From contig DASWOP010000121.1 in NCBI GenBank assembly GCA_036404255.1, positions 1-31,969 of the forward strand: a stretch of DNA of 31,969 bases. The letters are read 5' to 3'. The position numbers and the translations under genes were made by a program. The stretch is from JARLFX01 sp036404255 (GTDB lineage Bacteria; Acidobacteriota; Terriglobia; Terriglobales; Acidobacteriaceae). Below, one piece after another: positions 8,647-16,539 of the stretch. A model generated the notes under the pieces. That model did not search any database and had not been told where the DNA came from. It saw nothing but the letters and a program-made list of their open reading frames with translations. The stretch's first letter is position 1; each line of letters begins with the position of its first letter.

Positions 8647-9414
8647 CTATACCTCTCCCAGCAGTCGCCGCAGGTTGTTACCCAGTATGGCTTCCGAATC
8701 TTCATCGCGTAGCCGTGCATGCAGTATCTTGCTCAATGCCGCCGCTCCATGCTGCACAGGAGCTCCGCTGCCAAACAGCAGTTGACTGGAGCCGCATCGC
8801 CCAACCGTCTTTGCGATGGCATCGTAGGCCATCACGCACGAGGTCTCCAGATGTACGGTAGGGAAGCGCTGCATGAGCGATACGGCGAGCTGGAGTTCGT
8901 GAAGATAATTGATCCCCGACAAAATCCAGTTCACTCGCGGATGGCGCATGACCAGCGCTTCCATCAGTTGCAGATCGAGCGACGGCACGCCCCAGTTCAT
9001 AATGATGCGCAGCGGTAGAAGAACTGGCCATCCAGTTGACGCTGCGTGCTCCAGAATGGAATCGACAAACTTTTCATAGAGAACGTGGTAGCTGTGATGT
9101 TGCGGATATAACCGCACCCCGCGAAATCCGCGGGCGACATAACCTGCAAAATCGTAAGCGTGTTGCGGCAACGCATGACTCAGTTCCAGCGTCCCCAGGC
9201 AGGCGAATGCCGTCAGCGTTGACGGATGCTCGCGAGCGGCAGCTTCAGTCTCGATGTTGCCGTCTTCCCAATGCACAAAGACCGACCGCGTCGAGCAGAT
9301 CGCCGCGCGGTCGATATGCCATCCCGCCAACTCTTCGATCACTTCCGATGCTGCGGATGAGCGGATGGGCCAGTAAGGCCACTTGCCGATGAAAGCGTTC
9401 GCATCGTAGATCAT
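8647..9414 (-). CDS. Degenerate amidohydrolase-2 family protein (metal ligands lost)
   Basis: I start this 255-residue protein at ATG 9414, which overlaps the preceding stop by four bases. The open frame goes on to 9,576, but that part overlaps the upstream gene and looks non-homologous. The protein aligns along its whole length with its neighbour at 9,411-10,148 (opening MIYDANAFIG against MIVDGHVHIG; ending GNNLRRLLGEV against GGNILRLMGV). Every metal-site residue is replaced: the two His of HxH become N6 and F8, the strand-5 His becomes P134, the strand-6 His becomes G167, and the strand-8 Asp becomes G217. It is therefore either a non-catalytic partner or an enzyme with a different mechanism. 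The intact frame and tight coupling argue against a decaying pseudogene. Confidence 0.85.
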   Translation of the reverse strand: MIYDANAFIGKWPYWPIRSSAASEVIEELAGWHIDRAAICSTRSVFVHWEDGNIETEAAAREHPSTLTAFACLGTLELSHALPQHAYDFAGYVARGFRGVRLYPQHHSYHVLYEKFVDSILEHAASTGWPVLLPLRIIMNWGVPSLDLQLMEALVMRHPRVNWILSGINYLHELQLAVSLMQRFPTVHLETSCVMAYDAIAKTVGRCGSSQLLFGSGAPVQHGAAALSKILHARLRDEDSEAILGNNLRRLLGEV

Positions 9415-10148
9415 TCCGCAACCCCCATCAGCCGCAGGATATTCCCGCCCATGAGCAGGTTTCGGTCCGCTTCCGATATCTTTGTCTCGCGGATCTTTGT
9501 GATCTGTGGCCACGGGTCGAGCAGGGGAATGTCCGTTCCGAAGATAATCTTGCTCGCTCCGAGCGCCGCCACACATGCTTCCACAAAGCCAGTGTCCACG
9601 GCCGAACTCGCTGTATCCAGGTACAGATTAGGAAAGCGCTGCGCCACCATGATCGCGCGGTTCCAGTCGCCATGTGCATACGGCTGCGCGCCTGCATGGG
9701 CCATGATGAAATTCACCTCGGGCACTGCCGTCATTAAGTATTCGCACTCCTGTGGAGTCGTATGCGCAAGGATCGGCATCTTGAGATCAGCGCATATCTC
9801 AAGAATCGGAATCATGGCAGACTCTGCAATGCTGACCTCTGGAGTTGAATAGATCTTCAATCCCGTCATCCCATACACTTCACGGCAACGCCTGATCTCA
9901 TCCAACGCCTCCTGTCCGAAACGAGTGGAATGAAGACTGGCATACCCGAGTATGCGGTCGGGATGTCGCTGCATCTCTTCATACAGCAGACGATTGCCTT
10001 CGTGCATGTCATAGAAGAGCGCCGTCAGATCCGTGCAACAGATCTTGTCAATGCCGAGGCGATCGGCGATTCCCAATAGCATCTCCCCATCTGCAGCAAT
10101 CTGCAGACGTGTAGACTTCCCGATGTGCACGTGTCCATCGACGATCAA
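9411..10148 (-). CDS. Amidohydrolase-2 family metal-dependent hydrolase
   Basis: The 245-residue TIM-barrel hydrolase carries the metal set of the amidohydrolase-2 family. It has H6 and H8 (DGHVHIG), possibly K98 (GLKIYS), H129 (PILAHTT), H151 (IMAHAGA) and D206 (FGTDIPL). Relatives include sugar-acid lactonases and decarboxylases. Translation starts at TTG 10148, overlapping the previous stop as TTGA, with AAGGAG seven bases upstream, so initiation is coupled. A role as a lactonase feeding the FAH-type and enolase-superfamily enzymes would fit the cluster, but the substrate is unknown. It may pair with the metal-less homologue encoded immediately downstream. Confidence 0.9.
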   Translation of the reverse strand: MIVDGHVHIGKSTRLQIAADGEMLLGIADRLGIDKICCTDLTALFYDMHEGNRLLYEEMQRHPDRILGYASLHSTRFGQEALDEIRRCREVYGMTGLKIYSTPEVSIAESAMIPILEICADLKMPILAHTTPQECEYLMTAVPEVNFIMAHAGAQPYAHGDWNRAIMVAQRFPNLYLDTASSAVDTGFVEACVAALGASKIIFGTDIPLLDPWPQITKIRETKISEADRNLLMGGNILRLMGVAE

Positions 10149-11407
10149 TTTGCTTCTCCTTCCAGGCGCTCTGGCGCTGGAGTTCGTTCATGCTTGAGGC
10201 CATCCACCACGAGGGAACTGCGAGTCTTTCCCTGGATCTCTTTGAGATGATGCAGTAGATCTTCGATGCCGCTCCCGCTCCACGATGCGGCAACCCAGTA
10301 ATGTCCCGTCACAGCCTTGCCGGGTTCGAGCCGCTCACTAAAGATGACCGCCTCGTTGGCATCGTTTTTTGTCTGTAAGGTCTCGGTGCCGGCCGTCGTA
10401 GTTGGATCAAAGTAAAGCGCCAGACCTAGTGGGCCGATCTTGGGTGACTGCGCTCCTTCTACTGCGAGCCTTCCCAGCCCTGGATCCATCTTCATCTGCG
10501 GTAGGTGTCGTATCCCCGTTCCTACTTCATAAGTGCGAGACAGCGAAAGCGGAAGGATCGTAAAGTGGCATTCGACATATTCAGAGCCTGCCTCAATCGA
10601 GTAGGTCGCATGAATGCTCACTACATCCTTCCCAATCGTCCAGCGATCCATATCTGCCTCCACAACGGCGCGGATAGGCCCATCCGAGATCACACGATAC
10701 GTGGGTGCCTCCGCAGGCTGCGGCTGCGAGACATAGTCAGGAGTGTTCAGCGGCGGACGGAATACATCCTGCCCCGAACGAAGAAACAATCCGCCCAGGC
10801 CAAGGGTGTCTCCAATGTGAAGAATGTCCCTACCCACAGACGATCGATCTCCAGCCGACGAACTGAGAAAACCGACAAGGCTGTTGTTCAGCCCCGGCTT
10901 GCCCTTTGCACGAGCCTGCACATCAAGGAAGAACCCTCCGTATGTCCGGTATCCGATCGCCTCTGATTCGAGCGCCACGGTTGCACGGTTATAGCCGAAG
11001 GAATGACTTGCGCCGGCACGCTTGGTCCAGGGGAGAATCTCGTGCAGTGTCGTGGAATAGTACACCTGTACCGTCAGCCGTTCATGGGCCTGCATCTTTA
11101 GCGGAACTACAAGTTCATCCGGCACTCCATCGCCGTCAAGGTCATCCGCCTGGGTTGCAATTAGTGCGACGGCTGGCCCCGGTATCACCGCGATTGCCAT
11201 GCTGCCGGGAAAGCGCAGCGCCGTCTTTCTGGCCAACGCAACCGGAATCACAGCCACAGAATCAACCGGCTCATCCGTTGGATTCGACACCTGAATCTCC
11301 AGGCGGTCAGAGAAGTTCGGCAGTAGCCACGGAGAGGCCTGCTGCGCGGGCAACGAGTGTGCTAAACCGAGAATGGCCAGTCCGAAGAGGAGTCTCACGT
11401 TGCCCAT
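10145..11407 (-). CDS. Secreted DUF4861-type protein, first gene of the operon
   Basis: I place the start at ATG 11407, giving 420 residues. It produces a clean signal peptide (MGNVRLLFGLAILGL, with cleavage near SLPAQ), and GAGACGAGG lies upstream. The frame itself extends to 11,461 but would add residues before the signal and include the promoter. The product contains a calcium-loop-like DLDGDGVPDE and the SEAIGYRTYGG block that I associate with DUF4861, a family common near polysaccharide-degrading enzymes. It is probably exported and may bind or cleave a carbohydrate. No catalytic residues can be assigned. It lies about 20 bases below the predicted transcription start and heads an eight-gene coupled transcript. 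Confidence 0.75.
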   Translation of the reverse strand: MGNVRLLFGLAILGLAHSLPAQQASPWLLPNFSDRLEIQVSNPTDEPVDSVAVIPVALARKTALRFPGSMAIAVIPGPAVALIATQADDLDGDGVPDELVVPLKMQAHERLTVQVYYSTTLHEILPWTKRAGASHSFGYNRATVALESEAIGYRTYGGFFLDVQARAKGKPGLNNSLVGFLSSSAGDRSSVGRDILHIGDTLGLGGLFLRSGQDVFRPPLNTPDYVSQPQPAEAPTYRVISDGPIRAVVEADMDRWTIGKDVVSIHATYSIEAGSEYVECHFTILPLSLSRTYEVGTGIRHLPQMKMDPGLGRLAVEGAQSPKIGPLGLALYFDPTTTAGTETLQTKNDANEAVIFSERLEPGKAVTGHYWVAASWSGSGIEDLLHHLKEIQGKTRSSLVVDGLKHERTPAPERLEGEAN

Positions 11408-11432
11408 AAAATCAAACCTCGTCTCTCCATGC

Positions 11433-11461
11433 ATAATATATTTGGTAAGTTGAATTGGCAA
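11433..11461 (-). promoter_or_regulatory. Promoter of the minus-strand catabolic operon
   Basis: Read on the minus strand, TTGCCA (11,461-11,456) is followed by exactly 17 bases and TATTAT (11,438-11,433). The predicted transcript would start near 11,426, leaving a leader of about 20 bases that contains the GAGACGAGG ribosome site before ATG 11407. This is the best sigma-70-like promoter in the island. Confidence 0.65.
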
Positions 11462-11470
11462 ATAAAGTGA

Positions 11471-11484
11471 TTAATGGGCATTAA
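11471..11484. promoter_or_regulatory. Candidate operator: TTAATGGGCATTAA palindrome
   Basis: Perfect 6-base arms TTAATG and CATTAA flank a GG centre, ending ten bases upstream of the -35 box of the minus-strand operon promoter. The position suits an activator site, or a repressor site for one of the two IclR proteins. The assignment to IclR is inference only. Confidence 0.4.
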
Positions 11485-11889
11485 CAATGTATTGGAAGCA
11501 ATGATCCGGCTCGCATTCGCATTCCGGTTGAGCCATTTCCAGATGATTCTGCCTATGTAGCGTGTGAGAATTTCGGCTGTCTCGTTTGTTGCTTGTGCGT
11601 TCACGCTGTAGTCGCAAATAGTGCCATTCCAGGTAAATATTCATGCGGCAAAAACACCGTCTATCCGTGGATGATAGTCAGATAACCTTGAATTTAGCCT
11701 CTCTGCTTGACATTAAAATTTGATTCGGGTAAATCTCACTATAACAAACCTCGTTTGATTATCCGACATCTATCAGGATTTCAAACCGCCACACGCATCT
11801 CCCCGCAACTGCAGGCCCCATCGATCCTAAGCGCCTTAAGGGAACTGTATCCTTTGCGCGTACAAGCTTGACGCATACATAGAAAAAGA
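11485..11889. other. Divergent intergenic region, no gene seen
   Basis: About 400 bases separate the operon promoter from the plus-strand secreted-protein gene, noticeably richer in A and T than the flanking genes. It holds the likely control region for both directions and a weak plus-strand promoter candidate at 11,707-11,735. I found no open frame with family features and no recognisable riboswitch. Confidence 0.6.
11707..11735 (+). promoter_or_regulatory. Candidate promoter for the secreted-protein/propeller pair
   Basis: A perfect TTGACA at 11,707-11,712 is followed by 17 bases and TAAATC (11,730-11,735), a poor -10. TATAAC at 11,740-11,745 is a better hexamer but badly spaced. A leader of about 180 bases would result. 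The -35 is convincing; the rest is weak. Confidence 0.35.
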
Positions 11890-11922
11890 ATGAGGAGATT
11901 GATCGTGATCCTGGAGCTTCGG

Positions 11923-13779
11923 ATGGAACGGTTCGCAAAATACCTGCCAACAACTGACGGCATAACGCCCCTTCGGTTAGAGCGCCTGCGCCGGACGGCC
12001 CTTCTCGCCCTCATCTCCTTCTTCCTGCTCTCACCGGCCTTGATTGCCGCATCCGGAGCAAGCAAGCCGGTGGCTGCGACGCCTTGGTATATGAAAGCCA
12101 CGGAGATGACCAGCGATGGGCGCCTGACCTTTCTCGATCAGCCCTGGTGGCCTCGCGCCAAAGATCTTACGGAAGGTCAGAGCTTCACTCTTGACTTGAA
12201 TCACGACGGCAGACCCGACACAATGATCACCCGCAAGGATGGCAACATCGTTGAAGCCATCGACGATAGCGGCCACGCCTCTGACATCTGGAACATCGCT
12301 GACACCGCCTATGTCGTCAGCTACAAAGGAACCGGCATCGTCGACCGCATGGTCGTATATACCGATAACAATCAGGATGGCAAAGGCGACGAAATGGAGA
12401 TCCGCTATTACAAAGATGGCTATCTCCGTTACGCTTGGTTCGGTGAGAACTATGACAACGACGGCGAACAGATCTTTCATCTGACCAACTGGCAGTACGA
12501 TGGCAAAGAGTTCGATGGCAAGTTCCGCGGCAATGTGTTGATGTACATCAACAAGTACGATCCCACCACCCGCAGCTGGGTTCCGCTTTCCGAGTGTCCC
12601 TTTGCGTTCTATGATCCCAACCACGATGGTCTCGGTGAGATTGTCCTGCGCGCAGCAGTGCAGCCTATAGAGACTAAAGCCTTCGACAACGCGAACAGCT
12701 ATTCGCCCATGTGGCAGGAGCAGCCTCTCCATCTGCCGGAGATGTCGCTTGCCAATGTGCGCCTCAGCTACAACATCGATCCCGAGCCCCGGCACGACGC
12801 ATTGAAGAAGCCCCATTACAACTTCGGCTTCACCATGGAGGGAAATCACGCCTATGACTTCACTGGAATGCGTTACACAAACCATAGACGCCGTTTTCCC
12901 CAGACCGTCATTCGCTTGAATTGGAAGACCGCCGTGCAGCAGACTCTCCACTATCAGGCGTCCGTTACCGGCTTCAGTTGGGACGAAGCCCGCGACGCAC
13001 TCCGCTGGGAAGGGCAGTTCTGGATCTATGAGCGGCGCATCATCACCAACACCGGCGGCCCAACCATGCGTTGGAACATGCGCCGCGAATACCTCGGCTC
13101 GCCCAGCAGCAATCACGAACTCTACTACTCCGGGATCGATAAGCGCTATCACATGCGAGGCGCAAGCGAGATGTGGATTGAAGTCGGGCATGTTGTCGGC
13201 GATTCCAAAGATCTGGAGATCCGTGCATTCGATACAAACCACGATGGCTATCTCGACACCTGGGAGGTCTACCGCGAAGACCAGCCCACGCCGGTCAGGG
13301 TGACCACGGTACTCGATCCCAAAGCAAAGCTCATTCCGCTCGATCGTAACTCGATGATGGCGGACTATAACAATCACGTTCTTCCCAATGCGATTGCTGA
13401 GGATGAAGAGCTCATCGCAGCTATGAAGCAGTTCACATCCTCACCTCGGGCCGAAGAATATGTGAAGGCAGCCGTGCAGGCCCCGATGTTGGAGCGCCGC
13501 CGTTACTGCCTCGATGTCGCTCGTGAGCTGTACTTCCTGCAAACGCGCGACACGCTGTACAGCAAAAACGCATCGACGGATTATCCTGCGCTTCCTGAGG
13601 CCAGCAAGCAGCATCTCCTCAGCAAGGGCCCGGTGGATCATCGCTACACCATGGGAGACACACTCAGCTATTGGGAGTTCGCTGGCCAACTGCGGCAGTT
13701 TGTTCAGGCCTACGGTGAAGGCCGCTATCAGGACGCTAAAGCGGCCCTGCAAGCCATTCCAGCGCCTTCAAAGAACTAG
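11923..13779 (+). CDS. Secreted protein with EF-hand-like Asp/Asn loops, function unknown
   Basis: I choose ATG 11923 (618 residues) because GGAG lies six bases upstream; the in-frame ATG at 11890 has no ribosome site. A basic N-terminus and hydrophobic stretch (TALLALISFFLLSPALIAA) form a signal peptide or anchor with an unusually long leading segment. The mature part holds at least four calcium-loop-like motifs: DLNHDGRPD, YTDNNQDGKGDE, YDPNHDGLGE and DTNHDGYLD. Such loops occur in EF-hand, dockerin and FG-GAP proteins. The remainder is rich in Trp and Tyr, suggesting carbohydrate contact. No known catalytic domain is recognised. The propeller gene 95 bases downstream is probably in the same transcript, so both likely act outside the cytoplasm on the compound imported by the operon. 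Confidence 0.8.
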   Translation: MERFAKYLPTTDGITPLRLERLRRTALLALISFFLLSPALIAASGASKPVAATPWYMKATEMTSDGRLTFLDQPWWPRAKDLTEGQSFTLDLNHDGRPDTMITRKDGNIVEAIDDSGHASDIWNIADTAYVVSYKGTGIVDRMVVYTDNNQDGKGDEMEIRYYKDGYLRYAWFGENYDNDGEQIFHLTNWQYDGKEFDGKFRGNVLMYINKYDPTTRSWVPLSECPFAFYDPNHDGLGEIVLRAAVQPIETKAFDNANSYSPMWQEQPLHLPEMSLANVRLSYNIDPEPRHDALKKPHYNFGFTMEGNHAYDFTGMRYTNHRRRFPQTVIRLNWKTAVQQTLHYQASVTGFSWDEARDALRWEGQFWIYERRIITNTGGPTMRWNMRREYLGSPSSNHELYYSGIDKRYHMRGASEMWIEVGHVVGDSKDLEIRAFDTNHDGYLDTWEVYREDQPTPVRVTTVLDPKAKLIPLDRNSMMADYNNHVLPNAIAEDEELIAAMKQFTSSPRAEEYVKAAVQAPMLERRRYCLDVARELYFLQTRDTLYSKNASTDYPALPEASKQHLLSKGPVDHRYTMGDTLSYWEFAGQLRQFVQAYGEGRYQDAKAALQAIPAPSKN

Positions 13780-13805
13780 GTCGTTCACGCACTCGGCCGC
13801 TCCAT

Positions 13806-13841
13806 CCCATCTCCTGTTGCCTTCTGCCAACAGGAGATGGG
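13806..13841 (+). repeat. Perfect 14-bp inverted repeat between two co-directional genes
   Basis: Arms CCCATCTCCTGTTG (13,806-13,819) and its exact complement (13,828-13,841) enclose an 8-base loop. No T-run follows, so it is unlikely to be a simple terminator. It could act as an mRNA-stabilising or attenuating hairpin setting relative levels of the two secreted proteins. The right arm contains AGGAG, but the true ribosome site for the next gene is AGGAGG at 13,864. Confidence 0.7.
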
Positions 13842-13874
13842 TGACCGCCATCATCCCTGGTCTAGGAGGACCAC

Positions 13875-15932
13875 ATGAAATGCTCTTTCGCTCTTAGGCC
13901 GTCACTGCTGGCGATCGCCATATTGTTCTCCGTCTTTGCTGCTGCGGCGTCCACTGCGGCCGCGGCACCGGATTCCCCCGTGCTCACGTCTACCCTAAGT
14001 CCTGTGGCCGTCGCACCTGGCTTCACCAAAATCGGGCCTGTCGCGAAAAACCTCTGGCCATTCAACGCGCTCAATGTCTACGACGCCAAGCTGAAGACCG
14101 ACGTCTTCTATGTGACATCCTTCAACTCCGCTGGCCTCGGCCAACTCATTCGCCTCGACTACCACCACGATGAAGCCCGTGCATGGACGTTCCCCGCTGG
14201 CATTGGCTCATGGGGAATCATTCAGGGTAAGGATGGCAACCTCTACATGGGGTCTTACGATGAAGGGAAGTTGCTCAGCTTCGATCCGCGCACTGAAACC
14301 TGGATTCCTCTGCCCCAGGCATCTGAGTCATTTCGTAAACAGGAATCCATCATCTGTAGTCTGGCTCAGGCCCCTGACGGCAGCATCTATTACGGAACGT
14401 ACCCCGGCGCTCACCTTGTTCGTTATGATCCGGTCGCTCGCACCGTCACAGACCTTGGCCGCGCCGCCGATGAAAACTATCTCCGCCAGCTTGCCGTTAC
14501 GCCCGAAGGAATCGTCCTCGCCGGCGTCGGAACCCGCCATACCCGGATTGTTGCCTACAATCCAAAGTCCCGGGTCTTCAGCGATCTCGCGCCAGAGCAG
14601 TACCGCAACTCGGGTGTATTGAACCGTCCCTTGGTGGGAACGCGATACGTAGTCCAGCCCGGTCCCAATCAGGTTCTCGTCTATGATGTCCACACGCTCA
14701 AATTCCTCAGTGCATTTCCTGTTCACGAGGCTTCAGGTTTTAATCTTCTCGATGAAAACCATCTCATCTATCAAACAGCGAACCGCATCGAAAGCCTTGA
14801 TCTGCGCGATGGCACCTCCAGTCATTACGTGGATCTCGATGGAAACGTCCTGCAGGGCCAATGGTATCTTGCCCCGCACGGCAACCTGCTTGGTCTCCGC
14901 GTGCAATCGTATACGTATATAGATGTCAAAGCGCACGCCGCTCAGCGCCATAGCATTCGCATCAGCGGACTCGGCCAGGATATTTTCTGGCTTCGCTCAG
15001 TTGAGGATGGAACCGTCTACGGTGGCCCTGGTCTTGGCCAGACCATGTTTGCTTACAGCCCCGCGAGCAGTCAGCTAAAGTCTTACGATCAGGTAATCGA
15101 CAACGGCGGCGAGATCTATTACGGCGTTCCTTTCAACCACAAGCTGTATACGATCTCTTATACCGAAGCGACGCTGGCAGTCTACGATCCCGCGCACGAG
15201 TGGAATCAGGGGAAGTTGCCAGATTCAAACCCGCGAACCATACTCCATATCCCGCAGCACCAGTACAGGCCCGTTGGCGGTATCCATACCGGGCCCGAAT
15301 CCAGGCTCTACATCGGAACACAACCTGATTACGGCATGCTTGGCGGAGCACTCTCCGTCTTCGATCCCGCCACCGGGAAGCTCGACGTATATCGCAACCT
15401 CATCCCTGACGAACAGATTGGCGCCGTCGCCACAGACGAGCACTTCGTCTACTGTGAGGCGGATCCCGCAGGCGGAGGTGGCAGCAAGCCCACCGCATCC
15501 GGCGTGCATTTCTTTGTGTGGGACCCGCGGCTTCACAAGATTGTCTTCGACCAGATATTCCCCGACGACCATGCCTTCAGCGCCATTGCGGCATTCGGCG
15601 GGAAAGCCTTTTTCGTGGCTCGTGATGAGTTCATGGAGTATGACAGCGCAACCGGGAAGCTGGCTTCCATCTATAAATTCGATAAGGTTCGTACCGTCCC
15701 CATCGAAAGCCTGAGGGCCGCAAAGGATGGTACGCTTTGGGGCATTCTCGGAAACGAACTCGCGCACATCGATCCATCTGCACGCAAGGTTGATTTCTTC
15801 GCGGCGACGGCTGGCCACGCATCTTCAGGTCTGACGATCGGGCAGGATGGCTTCATCTACTTCGGTGCTCATACCGACGTGTGGATCTATCATCCTGCGG
15901 TGCCCAGTCCACCGGCGGACTTCGGCCAATAA
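13875..15932 (+). CDS. Secreted multi-blade beta-propeller protein
   Basis: The 685-residue product has a clear signal peptide (SLLAIAILFSVFAAAASTAAAA) and an excellent ribosome site, AGGAGG five bases before the ATG. At least ten blade motifs of the type aromatic-Asp-x-x-Ser/Thr-x-x-hydrophobic are spread through it, for example FDPRTETW, YDPVARTV, YNPKSRVF, FDPATGKL and YDSATGKL, most preceded by DG-x-hydrophobic-Y turns. This suggests one large or two tandem propellers related to the broad YVTN/Vgb-like group. The C-terminal 230 residues are strongly similar to the truncated gene at 1-693. A periplasmic or outer-surface role in binding or opening a sugar lactone or polymer fits the neighbourhood but is not proven. 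Confidence 0.85.
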   Translation: MKCSFALRPSLLAIAILFSVFAAAASTAAAAPDSPVLTSTLSPVAVAPGFTKIGPVAKNLWPFNALNVYDAKLKTDVFYVTSFNSAGLGQLIRLDYHHDEARAWTFPAGIGSWGIIQGKDGNLYMGSYDEGKLLSFDPRTETWIPLPQASESFRKQESIICSLAQAPDGSIYYGTYPGAHLVRYDPVARTVTDLGRAADENYLRQLAVTPEGIVLAGVGTRHTRIVAYNPKSRVFSDLAPEQYRNSGVLNRPLVGTRYVVQPGPNQVLVYDVHTLKFLSAFPVHEASGFNLLDENHLIYQTANRIESLDLRDGTSSHYVDLDGNVLQGQWYLAPHGNLLGLRVQSYTYIDVKAHAAQRHSIRISGLGQDIFWLRSVEDGTVYGGPGLGQTMFAYSPASSQLKSYDQVIDNGGEIYYGVPFNHKLYTISYTEATLAVYDPAHEWNQGKLPDSNPRTILHIPQHQYRPVGGIHTGPESRLYIGTQPDYGMLGGALSVFDPATGKLDVYRNLIPDEQIGAVATDEHFVYCEADPAGGGGSKPTASGVHFFVWDPRLHKIVFDQIFPDDHAFSAIAAFGGKAFFVARDEFMEYDSATGKLASIYKFDKVRTVPIESLRAAKDGTLWGILGNELAHIDPSARKVDFFAATAGHASSGLTIGQDGFIYFGAHTDVWIYHPAVPSPPADFGQ

Positions 15933-16016
15933 TCTCGCCACTCTGCAAAAGCAGTATCAGGAATAGCTCTGCCTCACCGGGGCATGCTCTTCACCCACCG
16001 GGAGCCCCATGCACCG

Positions 16017-16039
16017 CTCCCCACAAAATTCGTGGGGAG
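16017..16039. repeat. 8-bp stem hairpin between convergent genes
   Basis: CTCCCCAC (16,017-16,024) pairs with GTGGGGAG (16,032-16,039) around the loop AAAATTC. It lies between the propeller gene and the convergent small CxxC gene and may terminate either. There is no T-run after the stem on the plus strand, so the terminator role is doubtful. Confidence 0.4.
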
Positions 16040-16063
16040 AAAAACCGCCATCGCAGAATTGCC

Positions 16064-16381
16064 TTAGCGCTTTGTGAACTGAACGGGCGAGTGCGAGAGG
16101 CGCGCGACGCGGCCATCCGATGCCTGCTGAAAGAGAACGCTGGACGCGCAGAACTCGGCGTCGTGTGCGGAGCGATGCTCCACATGCGCAACATTCGGCG
16201 GCGCAGCGCGATTGAAAAGCTTCACCGTGCCATGGCAGTCCTTGCAGCGGAAGGACGTGTCTCCGTCCACAACGGCTTCGGCTACAGACTTAACCTTCCA
16301 GAAGAATTCGTACCCGCCGGCGGCGCGCACACGGCGGCGCTGCACATCACAGTCGTACAATTTTTCACGAATGATTGCCAT
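16064..16381 (-). CDS. Small conserved CxxC protein, function unknown
   Basis: This is a 105-residue, basic protein with a good AAGGA site before ATG 16381. It contains a CKDCHG pair and downstream His and Cys residues (HVEHRSAHDAEFC) that together could form one zinc site. The sequence MAIIREKLYDC...GGYEFFWKVKSVAEA...TSFRCKDCHG has the feel of a small family I associate with environmental bacteria, but I cannot name a function. CxxCH also resembles a haem-binding motif, yet there is no signal peptide, so cytochrome is unlikely. A longer plus-strand frame overlaps it at 15,881-16,420, but that frame begins inside the propeller gene and shows no family features. Confidence 0.7.
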   Translation of the reverse strand: MAIIREKLYDCDVQRRRVRAAGGYEFFWKVKSVAEAVVDGDTSFRCKDCHGTVKLFNRAAPPNVAHVEHRSAHDAEFCASSVLFQQASDGRVARLSHSPVQFTKR

Positions 16382-16539
16382 TGTTTCCTTTTCGCGGCGG
16401 AGTGCGCCGGTGGAGCGTGAGAGGTGCGTTTAGCGTTCTTTGCAATCGTGCTGGAAAGTTCTTTTGCCTGACGTCTGTTTCAGCGGTCCGAATTGCCGCT
16501 CGGCGTAAACTGCTGTGCGAAGCGCGTTCGCCCGTCCGG

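Noticed and set aside
9415..9576. N-terminal extension of the degenerate amidohydrolase
   Set aside because: The extra residues overlap the upstream amidohydrolase gene in another frame and match nothing; ATG 9414 gives family alignment from residue 1 and a standard ATGA overlap.
12031..13377. 448-codon minus-strand open frame
   Set aside because: Antisense to the EF-loop secreted-protein gene; its repeated Val/Ile-rich translation has no domain, and the plus-strand gene has a signal peptide and coherent motifs.
15881..16420. 179-codon plus-strand frame overlapping the propeller end and the small CxxC gene
   Set aside because: Starts inside the propeller gene, no ribosome site, no recognisable features; the minus-strand CxxC protein explains the coding signal.
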